A DNA stretch of 64,000 bases, taken from assembly GCA_029844215.1 (NCBI GenBank), contig CM056734.1, positions 20,346,501-20,410,500 on the forward strand, written 5' to 3'. Below the pieces are notes generated by a model, which made no database searches, was not told the origin of the DNA, and saw only the letters and a program-made list of their open reading frames with translations. Source of the DNA: Przewalskia tangutica (lineage: Eukaryota > Streptophyta > Magnoliopsida > Solanales > Solanaceae). A program made the position numbers and the translations under genes. Below are positions 1 through 11,413 of the stretch, piece by piece. The first letter of the stretch is position 1; the number at the start of each line of letters is the position of its first letter.

Positions 1-404
1 ATTTGTCATCCTTACTATAAATATTTGTTTCAAAATATTTATAGTTTCATTTTTTTTCATTTTTTTATTTTTTTTTCATTTTACCCTTATAACATGCCAA
101 CATGTAAGAGATTCTCCCTTTGAAATCAGTTGAGTTACCATGATTAACTCCTTCACAATCTTGTCGGACCGGGGTGTGGGGGCTCTTGGGGTGGGAGATC
201 CACCTTTTTGGAAAAATGTAAGAGATTCTCATCATTAATTGATTAAATATTTATTGAGGAGAGATAACATAATAATTTATTGAGGAGAGATGACATGATA
301 AAATATGTTAAAGGTAAGATAATTAAAATGCTATCTTCATAAATGTTTTTTTAGCGGGTGTATAAATGAAAATTTTGACAAGTATTTTTGGACAGAGGGA
401 GTAT
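1..404. mobile_element. Probable Stowaway-like MITE, right end
   Basis: The stretch is AT-rich and closes at 387-403 with TTTTTGGACAGAGGGAGTA, which resembles the Stowaway terminal inverted repeat followed by a TA target. The matching left end would lie at or before the window start, so the unit is only partly visible. It sits upstream of the invertase promoter. Nothing else is recognised in it. Confidence 0.35.
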
Positions 405-575
405 AAGTGATGGGATTTTATAAATGGTTTCAATTTTTTATCTTTATAGATAGGAATTTGTCTATTTTGTATATTCAAATTCAATATTCCAACTAAGCAT
501 TTAATGAAAGCCAAATCAGCCTCTAATTCATTTTGGCCCAACTCAGTCATTTACTCATTTTCTCTATTCCATCTC

Positions 576-590
576 TATATATTATATATA
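576..590 (+). promoter_or_regulatory. Invertase TATA box
   Basis: TATATATTATATATA lies 38 bases upstream of the chosen ATG at 629. Transcription starting about 25-30 bases downstream would give a very short leader. The TATA box also argues against the in-frame upstream ATG at 533, because that start would place the TATA box inside the coding sequence. Confidence 0.6.
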
Positions 591-628
591 GCAGCAGGGT
601 AGTAGTTTCCTCATTCTTGTTTTCCATT

Positions 629-3600
629 ATGGCGACATACCATTCTAGTTATGACCCGGAAGACTCCACGACCCATTACACATCCCTCCCGGGTCAACCC
701 GATTCAGGCCGCCGGAAGTCCCTTAAAGTCGTCTCCGGCATTTTGCTCTCCTCTTTTTTGCTTTCCTTACCCTTCTTTGTGATCCTTAACCCGACGTCGA
801 CGTCGGAGATTTTGACGCTGGCGCCGACGTCAAGAGGTGTTTCTCAGGGAGTCTCCGAGAAGACTTTCAGGGATGTCTCCGGTGGTGCTAGTGTTTCGTA
901 CGCGTGGTCCAATGTTATGCTTACCTGGCAAAGAACTGCTTACCATTTTCAACCTCAAAAGAATTGGATGAACGGTAAGTTTTTGTAATTTTAATTTCAT
1001 ATAATCTCAAAATTGAAATATTTATTCCAGATACTTATACCAGCTTTTTCTTACTGATTCTTATGGCTATTGATTTTTGGTGGTACTATCTTTTGGATTC
1101 TGAATGGATGCTTTATTTGCTGCAGATCCTAATGGTAAGTTAAAAGTTACTACCACTAATTACTGCTCTCTCCGTCTCAAATTATGTCACTTTTTAGTTT
1201 TACATGCACCTTTTAGATTATTTAACCTATTTTACCTTTATTTATGTTTAAATTATAATTTTTCTTCAATAAATATTTACTTTATTTATGTGTTATCTCA
1301 CAAAATTTTACTTAATATAAATGGAGAAAAAATAATTAATATTTTTAAAACGATAAATAATTTGAAATAATTAATTTTAATAATTACGATAAATAATTTG
1401 AGACGGGGAGAGTATCATTTTTTTTTGTTAATTTATTTCCGAATCATGATTTAAAATTAAATATTAGGCTATTGGTTAAAGATTTCCAAAAGCAATGAAA
1501 TAGTAATCGTGTCATAGTTATTGTTTGATGATAAGAAATTTAATACTCATCTTAGTTAATTCTCTCATGAATGTGTCATCTTCTATCTTTTCAGCTAATT
1601 ATGATTTCTTTTATTTAAACCTTTAATTAAGTTCCAGCCATAAATAGATGAGCAAATCATTAGGCTAATGAAGGAACTTCCAATTTCATCATTTGGGTTT
1701 TTCTTAAAATAAACAATAGAGTGGATGGTCTAAATACACTCTATGTTTCCTTTACTTGTCACTTTTTCCTTTTACCCATACAGAAACATTAGTTAAAAAA
1801 ATAATTTGAACATAGATTAGGTTGAAATTTGGAAAAAAATAATCTTTTGAAGTGTATTGAAAAATAATTTTAAAAGTTGAAATTGTATTTAGTTATGCAT
1901 TTTATATGGAAAAAAAAAGATGAAGTTGTGAGTGAGAAAAACTTCACCCAAAACAGGTCCAAAATTGAAGTTTTGAAATTTGAATTTTTTTCAAAAACTG
2001 AACAAAAATGTTTGAAAATTATTTTGAAAATCAATAAAACAATTTGTATCTAGAAGGGGAATATTGGAGTAATTGGTAAAGTTTCTGCCATGTGATCAGG
2101 AGGTCACAAGAGAAACCTTGGAGCAACTGGTAAAGTTTCTGTCATGTGATCAGGAGGTCACAAGTTCAAACCGTGAAAATAACCTCTTGCAGAAATGCAA
2201 GATAAGGTTGCGTACAATATATTTTTGTGGTCCGGTCCTTTTCCGAATTCCGTGCATAACGGAAGTTTATCGCACCGAGCTGCCTTTTTTAAATTTATGT
2301 TCAAATGGAGCTTAGCTATTTCCAAACGGGAGTGAAAAAAACCATACTATTATTTATTTTTTATTATTATTTCTTATTCTCACCACATGTATTAGATTAA
2401 GGCTAAAATTTTAGAAACAGATCAATTGTCTTATTTCTCCTAATGGATAAGTATTTGAAATATAACAAAGTTTAATAAACACGACAAGTTAAACAGGAGA
2501 AATGGAGTATATTGATTATTGACTATATTCTAACCTTTCTAGATATTTTCACACATGTTTGAGGGTGAAAGATATGGGAATTTTATGAATTAGGCATGTG
2601 GTTCCAATATAAGTGGGATTAACATGAGATCGTGTGGTAGTAATGCTTTTGGGCAAATCTCCGAACCAAAAGACACATGATTGGTCTGTTTTATACAAAC
2701 TCTGGACCAATCACGTTATATGGGTCACATCTTGTGTAGTAATGTAATAATTGTAAGAGTTGGGCCCCAGAGACCACAAAGGATTTATCCCTCTCTCCAT
2801 ACCTTTTGTAGTAATGTAATAATTGTAAGAGTTGGCCCCAGAGACCACAAGGGCTCATTTTATAAGCTCTATTACGTTGAACAATGACGTTTTCAGTTGG
2901 ATTAAATTGTATTATTTTTAAAAATAGTACATTTTAACTGTCTTTTGAGAACCATCTAATAGATGAGTCTCTTCTGGATTGTATTAAAAATAAAAAATAC
3001 AGTCTATTATATATTAATACTATAATACCGTTCATTATATATTAATACAGTCCAGTCCATTAAAATACATTACAGTCCATATAAAAATATGCAGTTCAGT
3101 GCAACGTATCAAACGAGGCCCAAAGGATTTATTCGTCTCTCCATTTTATTTTATTTTATTTTATTTTGAGATGGAGTAGGTTTGGATAATAAAAGAAAAG
3201 ATATTTGAGATAGTGAAAACCATTTATCTCGGACCCATTTATATACTTCAATTTTGTTTTAAAAATCAAACTTCCTCCTCAATTTTGAAGAATAGACGTT
3301 CTCGTACCTTATTTTAATTGACTTTTAAATATCAATTTTACTCAACCTTTATAATTTTTTTACTTCTTTAAAATCATAATATTTGCTGTTTTTTTAATCT
3401 AGAATGGGAGAAGAAGTTAGTATAAATTCACAAGTTCGTTTATTTATTACTACTATTTTTAGGGGGGGAGGACTTGGAAATAATGGCCTAGAGTTTTGAG
3501 TAAAAAAAATTATCTTTTTTCCCGCAAAAAAGCATAGCAAGTTTGGTACGGAACGAACTGAAATTCCCCAGAGTATTTTTAAAATTGAGTATAATTTAGT

Positions 3601-6565
3601 TCATTACATCGACATCTAGAACATGGCAAGAAAATATTAAAGAGTAGTTTGATGCACAAAACAAACGTTAATATAATTTATAGAAAAACAAGAAAATATA
3701 ATCATTTGAAATTTTGTACGATTTCCGTAAAATGAAGAAAAAAACATGTTGAACAGGTTCAGAATTTCTCTTTTTTGTCCCAAAAAAAAAACATGAACAA
3801 GTGACGTAAATACATTGGTTGAACAGGTCCATTATACCACAAGGGATGGTACCATCTATTTTATCAATATAATCCAGATTCAGCTATTTGGGGAAATATC
3901 ACATGGGGCCATGCAGTATCCACGGACTTGATCCACTGGCTCCACTTGCCTTTCGCCATGGTTCCTGATCAATGGTACGATATCAACGGTGTCTGGACTG
4001 GGTCAGCTACCATCTTAACCGAGGGTCAGATCATGATGCTCTACACTGGTGACACTGATGATTACGTGCAGGTGCAAAATCTTGCGTACCCCGCCAACTT
4101 ATCGGATCCTCTCCTCCTTGACTGGGTCAAATACCAGGGCAACCCGGTCATGGTTCCTCCACCCGGCATTGGTGTTAAGGACTTCAGAGACCCGACGACT
4201 GCTTGGACCGGACCCCAAAATGGGCAATGGCGGCTAACCATCGGGTCCAAGATTGGTAAAACGGGTATTGCACTTGTTTACGTCACTTCAAACTTCACAA
4301 GCTTTAAGCTATTGGATGGAATTCTGCATGCGGTTCCGGGTACAGGTATGTGGGAGTGTGTGGACTTTTACCCGGTATCGACCGCAGAGTCCAACGGGCT
4401 GGACACGTCGTACAACGGGCCGGGTATAAAGCATGTGCTAAAAGCAAGTTTAGATGACAATAAGCAAGATCACTATGCTATCGGGACGTATGACCCGGTA
4501 ATGAATAAATGGACACCCGATAACCCGAAATTGGATTGTGGTATTGGGTTGAGGCTGGACTATGGGAAATATTATGCATCAAAAACATTTTATGACCCGA
4601 AGGAACAAAGAAGAGTACTGTGGGGATGGGTTGGGGAAACTGACAGTGAATCTGCTGATCTGCAGAAGGGATGGTCATCTGTACAGGTATGGACTTCCAT
4701 TAACACATTGTTGTTTTTTTTTTTTTTTACTTTACACCTTACACATTTCTAGTTGTATCACAATAATCGTGCAAAATTATTTTATCGATCAATTAATTAA
4801 ACCTCAATCTTGAATTAGTTAAGTTGGCTACAGGAACCTTAAGAGTTAGAACTAATCATAATTTCATTATTTATACACTGATTATCAACTGAGTTTCCCA
4901 TAATCGTGGGTTTAAACCAAGGGTCGACATTATACATTGACTATCAACTATGATAATCCACCTTCTTTATCCAATTTAGTAGTGCGCTAATACACTTTAG
5001 GCATGTAGCTAGAAATTAATAACAGGGTCATCCCGATGTTTTGTACAAAATAATTTCAGTCGACCATATTTATTTGCATAGGGAGGTTAAGAAAATTGGA
5101 TTTCTCATAGTAGTAAATTCTCAATTATGATGCAACGTGAAAATAGAGTTTGCATCAGACGCATAGAGATGATATGTCCCTAAGGGGTCTTTTGGTAGGT
5201 TGTATAAAGTAGAATAATGCTGCTATAAAATTTTAGTATAATATTTGGTTGAAAATTTCACCTATGTAATTAATATCATTATTACTTATACGCCCTATTC
5301 AATAATATTCTTATACGTAGTAAATCATGACATTAACAATATCAGTACTATTCTTATACTTATTTACCATGTTCAGTACCTTTCCTGATAATGCAATGCA
5401 TGTTATTCTTAATATAACAGACAAAAACGGTCGGTAGAAATAATACCAACATAACTTGTCTTCGAACCAAATGGCCCTAATAGTTTCCTATACTGATAAC
5501 AGAGTATTCCAAGGACAGTGCTTTATGACAAGAAGACAGGGACACATCTACTTCAATGGCCAGTTAAAGAAATTGAAAGCTTAAGAGCAGGTGATCCTGT
5601 AGTAAAGCAGGTCAATCTTCAACCTGGCTCAATTGAGCTAGTCTATGTTGACTCAGGCGCACAGGTTTGTTGTGACTCTTTAAAATTGCAAGCTTCTTAC
5701 TTATATACTCGCTTAATCTGCAGTCATAAAACTTGTATGGCAATGGTGCAGTTGGATATAGAAGCCTCATTTGAAGTGGATAAAGCCGCACTTGAGGGAA
5801 CCATTGAAACAGATGTAGGTTTCGACTGTGGTACTAGTGGAGGTGCTGCTAGAAGAGGCATTTTGGGACCATTTGGCGTCGTCGTAATTGCTGATCAGAC
5901 GTTGTCTGAGCTAACTCCGGTTTACTTCTACATTTCTAAAGGAGCTGAGGGCCGAGCAGAGACTCACTTTTGTGCTGACGAAACTAGGTTTGTTTCTACT
6001 TTGTTTATCTAGCATAACTTGTCTTAATAGTCCTTGTCAAACGGGGATGGTTGTCGGATGAATAAAGTGACGCGCTGTTATCTGATGCAGATCCTCAGAG
6101 GCTCCTGGAGTTGCTAAACAAGTTTATGGTAGTTCAGTACCAGTTTTGGATGGTGAAAAATATTCAATGAGATTATTGGTAAATGATGATCTCCTTAATT
6201 TAACCTTGTTTATATAACGCTTATATTCAATTGGTGGAAATGCTCCAGAGAAGTCTAATCTAGTTAGTTCACAATAATGTATGCTACAAAAGTATTTAGC
6301 AGTTGCGTCAGTTCTTCAGCTTCTTGTGGATCTTTTTGAGTAAAAATTTGTAAACTGAATTTAGGTGGACCACTCAATTGTGGAGAGCTTTGCTCAAGGA
6401 GGAAGAACAGTCATAACATCGCGAATTTACCCAACTAAGGCAGTCAACGGAGCAGCACGACTCTTCGTTTTCAACAATGCCACGGGGGCTAGTGTGACTA
6501 CCTCTCTGGAGATTTGGTCACTTAAATCAGCTGATATTCGATCCTTCCCGTTGGAAAATTTGTAA
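629..6565 (+). CDS. Vacuolar acid invertase (beta-fructofuranosidase), seven exons
   Basis: A glycoside hydrolase family 32 enzyme that splits sucrose to glucose and fructose, expected in the vacuole. Exons are 629-974, 1126-1134, 3827-4686, 5503-5664, 5752-5987, 6091-6178 and 6365-6565. All introns are GT-AG, phases match, and the exons total 1902 nt (633 aa), the usual length for the family. Residues 1-33 are cytosolic-type, 34-53 form a hydrophobic signal anchor, and 115-119 are NDPNG with nucleophile Asp116. FRDP is at 238-241 and WECVD at 294-298 with acid/base Glu295. Val in WECVD, rather than the Pro of WECPD in cell-wall enzymes, together with the anchored N-terminus, indicates the vacuolar type. 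The ATG at 629 is preferred over 533 because of the TATA box at 576. No stop or frameshift is seen. The symbol is left blank because several names are used for such genes. Confidence 0.97.
1126..1134 (+). other. 9-nt mini-exon of the invertase
   Basis: Nine bases sit between AG (1124-1125) and GTAAGT (1135-1140). With one base from exon 1 and two from exon 3 they complete Asp-Pro-Asn-Gly, the catalytic core of the NDPNG motif. Skipping it would remove the nucleophile without shifting the frame. A mini-exon of this kind is a known feature of plant acid invertase genes. Confidence 0.95.
1161..1414. mobile_element. Stowaway-like MITE in intron 2
   Basis: The terminal inverted repeats are visible: CTCTCCGTCTCAAATTAT at about 1168-1185 pairs with ATAATTTGAGACGGGGAG at about 1393-1410, and TA flanks each side. 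At about 250 bp, AT-rich and without an ORF, it fits a Tc1/mariner-derived Stowaway element. It sits 27 bases downstream of the mini-exon. Confidence 0.75.
2064..2292 (+). mobile_element. TS-type SINE with duplicated head
   Basis: The unit from about 2118 to 2290 has the layout of the Solanaceae TS SINE family: a tRNA-derived head with A-box-like (TGGTAAAGTTTCTGTCATG) and B-box-like (GGTCACAAGTTCAAACC) promoter elements, then a conserved tail with a G/C-rich block around 2228-2292. The first 47 bases of the head are repeated in tandem 54 bases upstream (2064-2110), so the promoter part is duplicated. Several CG positions look decayed to TG/CA, suggesting an old copy. It lies in the sense orientation of the invertase intron. 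Confidence 0.8.
2735..2852. repeat. 72-bp tandem duplication in intron 2
   Basis: A block starting TGTAGTAATGTAATAATTG at 2735 recurs at 2807 with nearly the same following 40 bases, including CAGAGACCACAA. No coding role is apparent. Confidence 0.8.
5184..5477. mobile_element. MITE in intron 3 (Tourist-like or hAT-like)
   Basis: The left end GGGGTCTTTTGGTAGG pairs imperfectly with the reverse complement of the right end, GGGCCATTTGGTTC. TAA occurs on both flanks (5181-5183 and 5478-5480), as for PIF/Harbinger Tourist elements. If the end is placed two to five bases earlier, an imperfect 8-bp hAT-type duplication is equally possible. About 290 bp, AT-rich and non-coding. Confidence 0.6.
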
Positions 6566-6595
6566 TTCATCGAACCATATCTTCTTCATTTTTTT

Positions 6596-6884
6596 TGTTA
6601 GTAATTATGGGATAATCTCATAATTACCTTCAATCAAATATTCATAATTAATATTTTGTAATATATTGTAATTAGGATGTTAGAGTAATTATGGGGTAAT
6701 TCCATAATTACCTCCAATCAAATATTCATAATTAATATTTTGTAATATATTGTAATTAGGATGATTACAATTAGCGTCTTGTAATTTAGGTAAAATAGAT
6801 TAGTCTTCCATAATTCAAGCACATTATGATTGTATATATATTGTACTCTTGGAATGAAATTAATCAAGAAATTATCTTCCTACA
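6596..6884 (+). repeat. Copia C1 5' LTR with internal 83-bp duplication
   Basis: TGTTAG at 6596 and again at 6679 starts two nearly identical copies of about 83 bases. The second runs on to CA at 6884, directly followed by a methionine tRNA type primer-binding site. Either the LTR is 289 bp with an internal duplication, or a 206-bp LTR (6679-6884) sits beside a truncated copy. A TATATATA run at 6833-6840 could be its promoter. The start lies only 30 bases after the invertase stop. Confidence 0.75.
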
Positions 6885-6898
6885 TGGTATCATGAGCC
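6885..6898 (+). other. Copia C1 primer-binding site
   Basis: TGGTATCATGAGCC follows the LTR CA directly. It resembles the initiator-Met tRNA complement TGGTATCAGAGC used by plant Copia elements, with one extra base. Confidence 0.7.
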
Positions 6899-7130
6899 AA
6901 AGATTCTTGGCTCTAAATTCGCCCTCCCGCTACCGATTTCTCTCCTCTTTCTCCTCACTTTTTCGGCCACCACCCCAAAACCCTAAACCACTCCCTAAAT
7001 TACACAAAACCCTAGCCGACAACCCCCCGACTTACTACTTTCATTCGAAACCCTGAGGGTTTTGTTTCATTCATTCAAAACATCAAACAAGACCTTTTTC
7101 TTTCTCTAGTTTTGTTTTCTTGTGGTACCT

Positions 7131-7662
7131 ATGGTCGAAAAACAAACTTTTCATCCGACTCTGGCCGTTAATAACGTCAAGAATTTCAATTCAATAACTC
7201 TTGAAATGGAGAAAGGGTAATATACCGCTTGGGTGGAACTATTCAAAATTCATTACCTGCTTGTGAGGTGATTGACCATATTATTCCTTCCAAATCGTCA
7301 TCTGACGCCAGTTTGACGAACACAAAATTATAGTCTCGTTTGGATGTCATTGTTCTTCAATTGATTTATGGCATCATATCCAATGATCTTTTACACATCA
7401 TATTGGAGCCAAATTCTACGACTCAACAGGAATGAGAACGTCTACAAAATATATTTCAAGATAACAAACTTTCTCGAGCCGTTTATCTTGAACACCAATT
7501 TACTAATGTTAAATTAGATGACTTTTCCAACATCTCCGCTTATTGTCAGGAATTGAAGATGCTGGCGGAGCAACTATCCAACGTTGGTTCACCCGTAACA
7601 AATCAAATGTTGGTCCTTCAGTTGATTGCGGGGTTGAATGAATAGTATGATGGAATGGCTAC
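7131..7662 (+). pseudogene. Copia C1 gag, broken
   Basis: Translation from ATG 7131 gives a Copia gag (UBN2-type) N-terminal half: a short leader, a conserved Trp followed by a stretch like WVELFKIH, a CEVIDHI-like block and the later ALIAGL-like block (here QLIAGLNE). At least three in-frame stops interrupt it, near 7218, 7332 and 7431, plus TAG at about 7642. It is cut at 7662 by G1. The rest of gag and the protease are not found and were apparently deleted with the 3' half of G1. Confidence 0.8.
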
Positions 7663-8188
7663 TGTTACACCCCATAGTTCAGGTCATGCGTATGAGAGCG
7701 TACGAAAGGGAGTAAGACTTAAAATTTTCGGAAGATAGGTTGACGGATTGTCTCGGACGGGTATTGGTCAACTTTGAGGCACGTTATGACCCGGTACATT
7801 GAGAGTTCCTAAGTGTTTCAAAGTCCTAGAGCGTAGTTCGTTGAGTCTAGTTAAAAACGCAACCAACCATTCGTCGATAGGACGTCGGAGTAGAAAGTTA
7901 TGGGAGTTACAAGTTCAGTGCGCGATCGGACAAAAGTGCGTTTCGCGTGGCGGCGAGGCCGCGGCCGCGGATGCAGGCCGCGCGGTTATTCCAGTCGCTG
8001 AATTGCAGAGCCGCGCGCCGGAGGCGGGCCGCACACGAAAGTCCGCAGAGTAGAAGGCCACACGCGCCGGCCGCAGGCCGCGCGAGGCGGAATCTGGCGA
8101 AAACCGAGAAACTGATTTTCTTCTTTTTAAAGGCCACGGAGGTGACAAGTGTCCCCTCCCCATCCGATTTTTGCATGTCCCTTATATT

Positions 8189-8211
8189 GACCAAGTCTTG
8201 AAGACTTGGTC
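8189..8211. repeat. 11-bp perfect inverted repeat in G1 LTR
   Basis: GACCAAGTCTT, one G, then AAGACTTGGTC: a perfect stem with a one-base centre. It lies between the GC-rich block and the AT-rich LTR part. No function is known. Confidence 0.7.
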
Positions 8212-9925
8212 ATCTTTCAAGACTTTCCTCTCTAAGTTAGAGCTCCCTTCTCTCTAGAATTCCAAGAGGAATTCAAAGCCTAAGAAAAATCAAAAGTTAA
8301 GGATGAAGGAAGCTTGTGGCTAGCTTGTAGGAGTTATTGTGGTGGTGTTCTTGGAAGGAGGCTAGCAAAGTTGTTGGAATAGTTTTGGCTAAAGCTCTAA
8401 AGGTAACATTTCTTCTCTTATAGCTAGTATTGATGTTGCATGTAAAGAAGAAGGAACTTGTAGTAGTAAATAATGCTCTTAGATTCATTGCATGTAAGAA
8501 ATATGGTTTGGATGTGAAAGAATTGGTTAAGAAGATATTATGAGCATGTTGTAGCCTAAAAAACTACCTTAAACATTGTTAAGTAAATTGTTGTACATTG
8601 TGGGGCAGAATTTTACACACCCAAGTTTAGGTGTGTAATCCCCTTGAGATGTTTGGATTGTTGGGCCTAAGAAGTGGCGTTTGGATGTTAAATTCGGACC
8701 TTAAAAAGGTGGCAAAGTATGTAGAAACAAAGGAAATGCTGCCCAATTTTCCATAGAATTTAGTGACTTTGAACTTAGATTATTTCTACATTGAAATTAG
8801 AGGTTAATAAACGTATCATGGTTATTATAGGTTGACATATTACTTGCGGTAGTTTGGGCTTAGCAAGTGGATTGACCGAAGAGGTATGTGGAAACTTTCT
8901 TATCTCTTGAGCATGAGTAGTTATAACTATATAGCACGGTAGACGTACGTGTTTTAAATGAAGTAAATCCTTTTGTTATACTTGACTTGTTTTAAGAAAA
9001 TGTCTAAGTTGGTTGGGTTAAGAAGTTAACCCGCTTGTTCTTGAGGAGTGGTTTATCCTAAATAAGGTAGACAAGAATTTCTTGACATAAAGAAGTATAG
9101 AGTACTTGGTGTGAAAGTATTGAGTATTGAATTATTCTAAAGATAAGAGGCTTGAAGTATTTTGAAAATTGTGTAAATTTGTTTGAAGTATAAGTCTCTT
9201 GATTAGTAAAAGAACGAAATGGTTTATAAGGAGTTATAACGACTTTATGGGAAGTTAGTTATAACGGCCTTATGAAAGGATAAGAATGTCTTAATTTCTA
9301 AAGCATAAAGTTAGTATAACGGCTTTATGGGAAGTTGGTTATAATAACTTTATGGAAGGTTAAGAAAGTTGTCTATTTTGATTAATGGGCATAAGTTGTC
9401 TAGAATGTGAAAAATTGAAGTACTTGGTTTCAAGCTTTGAAATGAGTTTTCTAAAGGTGTAGTAACTTACTTTGAAAAATAGACACGCCTTGATACTACA
9501 GGTGTTAGTATCTTGGATGTTACATAAAAAGGACTCTTTTGAAAAGAATGTACGTACATAGTACTTTGGTTTGTTAAAAGAGAATTATTCTATTATGTGC
9601 CTTGATAAATACTTTGGCTTGTTTAATTGAGAATTATTCTATGTGTGCCTTGATAAGTACTTTGGCTTGCTTAAATAAGGATTGTCTTGGTTTATGTGAA
9701 AAGAAGGCATGGTAGTTGTCTTGGTTTATGTGAAAAGAAGGCATGGTAATTGTCTTGGTTTATGTAAAGACATGGTGTTGCAATTCGAATTAAAAGCATG
9801 TAGTTATGAGTCTACTTGGGCGTACCGTCAGTGATGGAGGATTCCACGGGTATGCGGCCATGAGGAGGGTTCGTTTCCCTGCTGATAGTATTATTCCATG
9901 GACTAGCTCCACGAGGTCCATCACG

Positions 9926-10245
9926 CAGGTGGATTCGTAGTTAGCCCTCGTACTTGCCCCGGCCGAGACGTGATGCAGGTGGATCCGTAGTTGGCTTCGT
10001 GCCGCCGTCGGTGTTAGGCGGTTGTGTGATGCAGGGTGGATCTAGTGGTTAGCCTTCGTACTTGCCCCGGTCAGCGATGTGACGCAGGGTGGATCTGGTA
10101 GAGGCTATCGTACTTGCCCCGGCCACCGTGATTCGTAATTAGTATTGTTGGTACGGGTGGATCCGTAGCCGGCTTTCGTACTTGCCGGCGATTGAGGATG
10201 CAGGTGGATCTCGTAGCTATGCCTTCGCATTTGCCTCAGACGGCT
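9926..10245. repeat. Degenerate 45-75-bp tandem repeats in G1 LTR
   Basis: About six units carry GCAGGTGGATCCGTAG-like text followed by TCGTACTTGCCCCGGCC-like text, at roughly 9935, 9972, 10031, 10084, 10158 and 10200. Unit lengths vary. The upstream LTR part also has smaller duplications, around 9240-9360 (a TATAACG..TTTATGG motif) and 9540-9780 (a TACTTTGGCTTG motif and a doubled GTGAAAAGAAGGCATGG block). Confidence 0.75.
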
Positions 10246-11089
10246 TCTTTACCCAGTGGGATCTAGTGTTCATGAGTACTCCTTAGTGTTGTTATATCAT
10301 GCATCGCCGGTGAGGAAGGAATTCCACGGGCGTGATTGATATTATGGGCATGAGACCTATGGTTATAATTGAGTGATGACTTAGAGGCGTGAGTCCACGA
10401 CTTGATACGGCTGCGTATATGTTGTATCGTAGTTTGGCTATCATATATGTTTCTGCTTTATATATACTATTATGATTTCATTACGTATTTTCGCCCACAT
10501 ACTTGGTACTGTTACGACCTCCTTCGGGCCGCGTCACGCCGCAGTCGAGATCGTAACTTGGCGATCCGCACTCCTGTGATCACCGCTCATTTCTTGAAAG
10601 CTCCATCTCTCCGAGGCTTTGTCTTTTGGTATGATTCACGAGGTTATAGACTTTTGTACATTCGGGGTATGGCGGGCCCTGTCCCGCCACGATTGTTATT
10701 CCTGCAGGTCCGTAGTCACGTTTGTGGTTTGGGCCGTAAGAATAAGTTATCTTGTTTCACTTTCGATTAAGTTATTTTATGGCGCGCGCCTTACCGCCGG
10801 CGATGTTTACCTTATTATAAGTTAGGTGTTATGTATGTTCACCGCTATTCTTTGATGTTAATTGTCAGTACGATCCGCGCCGGTGGTCGTGACAAAAGTT
10901 GTATCGAGCGATTAGTCCTCGGAAAGTGTCTGCACCGTGTCTAGTAAGTCTTGATTATCGATGCATTGTGCACCACATCTATAATCGTGAGGTCGCAGGA
11001 CATTTAGGATTGGTTTCCATCATTCTCTCTTAAGATCGTGCAGAGTGTCATAGTAGGTTGAGTCCTCTCGACCTATCCTTGTAATGATT

Positions 11090-11413
11090 ATGCCTCAACG
11101 GGCGGCGACCAGAGCCCGGAGAAGGCAAAGCGGCAGGAGGCGCTAGCGGTACCTGAGAGTTACGAGACTCGCACGCACTATGCCACGAGGTAGTAGGCGG
11201 GTCGGCGAGTTCAGCTACGCCGACAGTATTTGAGGAGCCGAGAGCGGCAGTAGCTCCAGAGGTTCCTGCACCGAGCCTCGATCCCGCACCTGCAGAGTAT
11301 AGGGATTACGGAGAGCAGATCAGGTTATTGACTAGCATCGTGGCAGGGCAGCACCACCAGGGGCCGGTGGCTAACCCAAGGGCCGACAGTTTAAGGATTC
11401 AGGACTTTCTGAG
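11090..11413 (+). pseudogene. G1 gag N-terminus, broken
   Basis: ATG at 11090 begins an Arg-rich peptide that meets a stop after 18 codons. In another frame the text encodes an Ala/Pro-rich linker and then a block like EQIRLLTSIVAGQ, typical of the N-terminal gag of plant Gypsy chromoviruses. It ends with a short aromatic/Leu segment (IQDFLS-like) at about 11410 where G1 is cut. Confidence 0.6.

Larger units (their letters stand above)
1135..3826 (+). other. Invertase intron 2 (2.7 kb)
   Basis: This is the longest intron of the gene. It contains the MITE at 1161-1414, the SINE at 2064-2292 and a 72-bp duplication at 2735-2852. The rest is AT-rich, with no ORF that looks real. A segment around 2940-3115 ending in TATCAAACGAGG may be another degenerate MITE end, but no clean inverted repeat could be paired with it. 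Confidence 0.9.
7663..11413 (+). mobile_element. Ty3/Gypsy remnant G1: long LTR plus start of gag
   Basis: It starts TGTTACACCCC after GCTAC in the Copia gag, a typical Gypsy LTR start. It runs as a long non-coding LTR with a GC-rich block (7920-8100), tandem repeats (9926-10245) and a leader, then the beginning of gag at 11090. No pol, second LTR or primer site is recognised. The right edge (about 11413) runs straight into Copia sequence, so the element has lost its 3' part together with some of the host Copia. Confidence 0.65.

Noticed and set aside
533..628. Longer invertase N-terminus from the ATG at 533
   Set aside because: The 32 extra residues would be encoded across the TATA box and would put a second hydrophobic stretch before the known type of N-terminus.
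2118..2200. tRNA gene
   Set aside because: A and B boxes are present, but no cloverleaf or anticodon arm can be closed, and the unit continues into a SINE tail.
2940..3120. Another MITE in intron 2
   Set aside because: ACGTATCAAACGAGG looks like a MITE end, but no matching inverted end or target duplication could be paired with confidence.
7799..8201. Overlapping GC-rich ORFs on both strands
   Set aside because: They fall in the GC-rich block of the G1 LTR, with no start context, domain or conservation.
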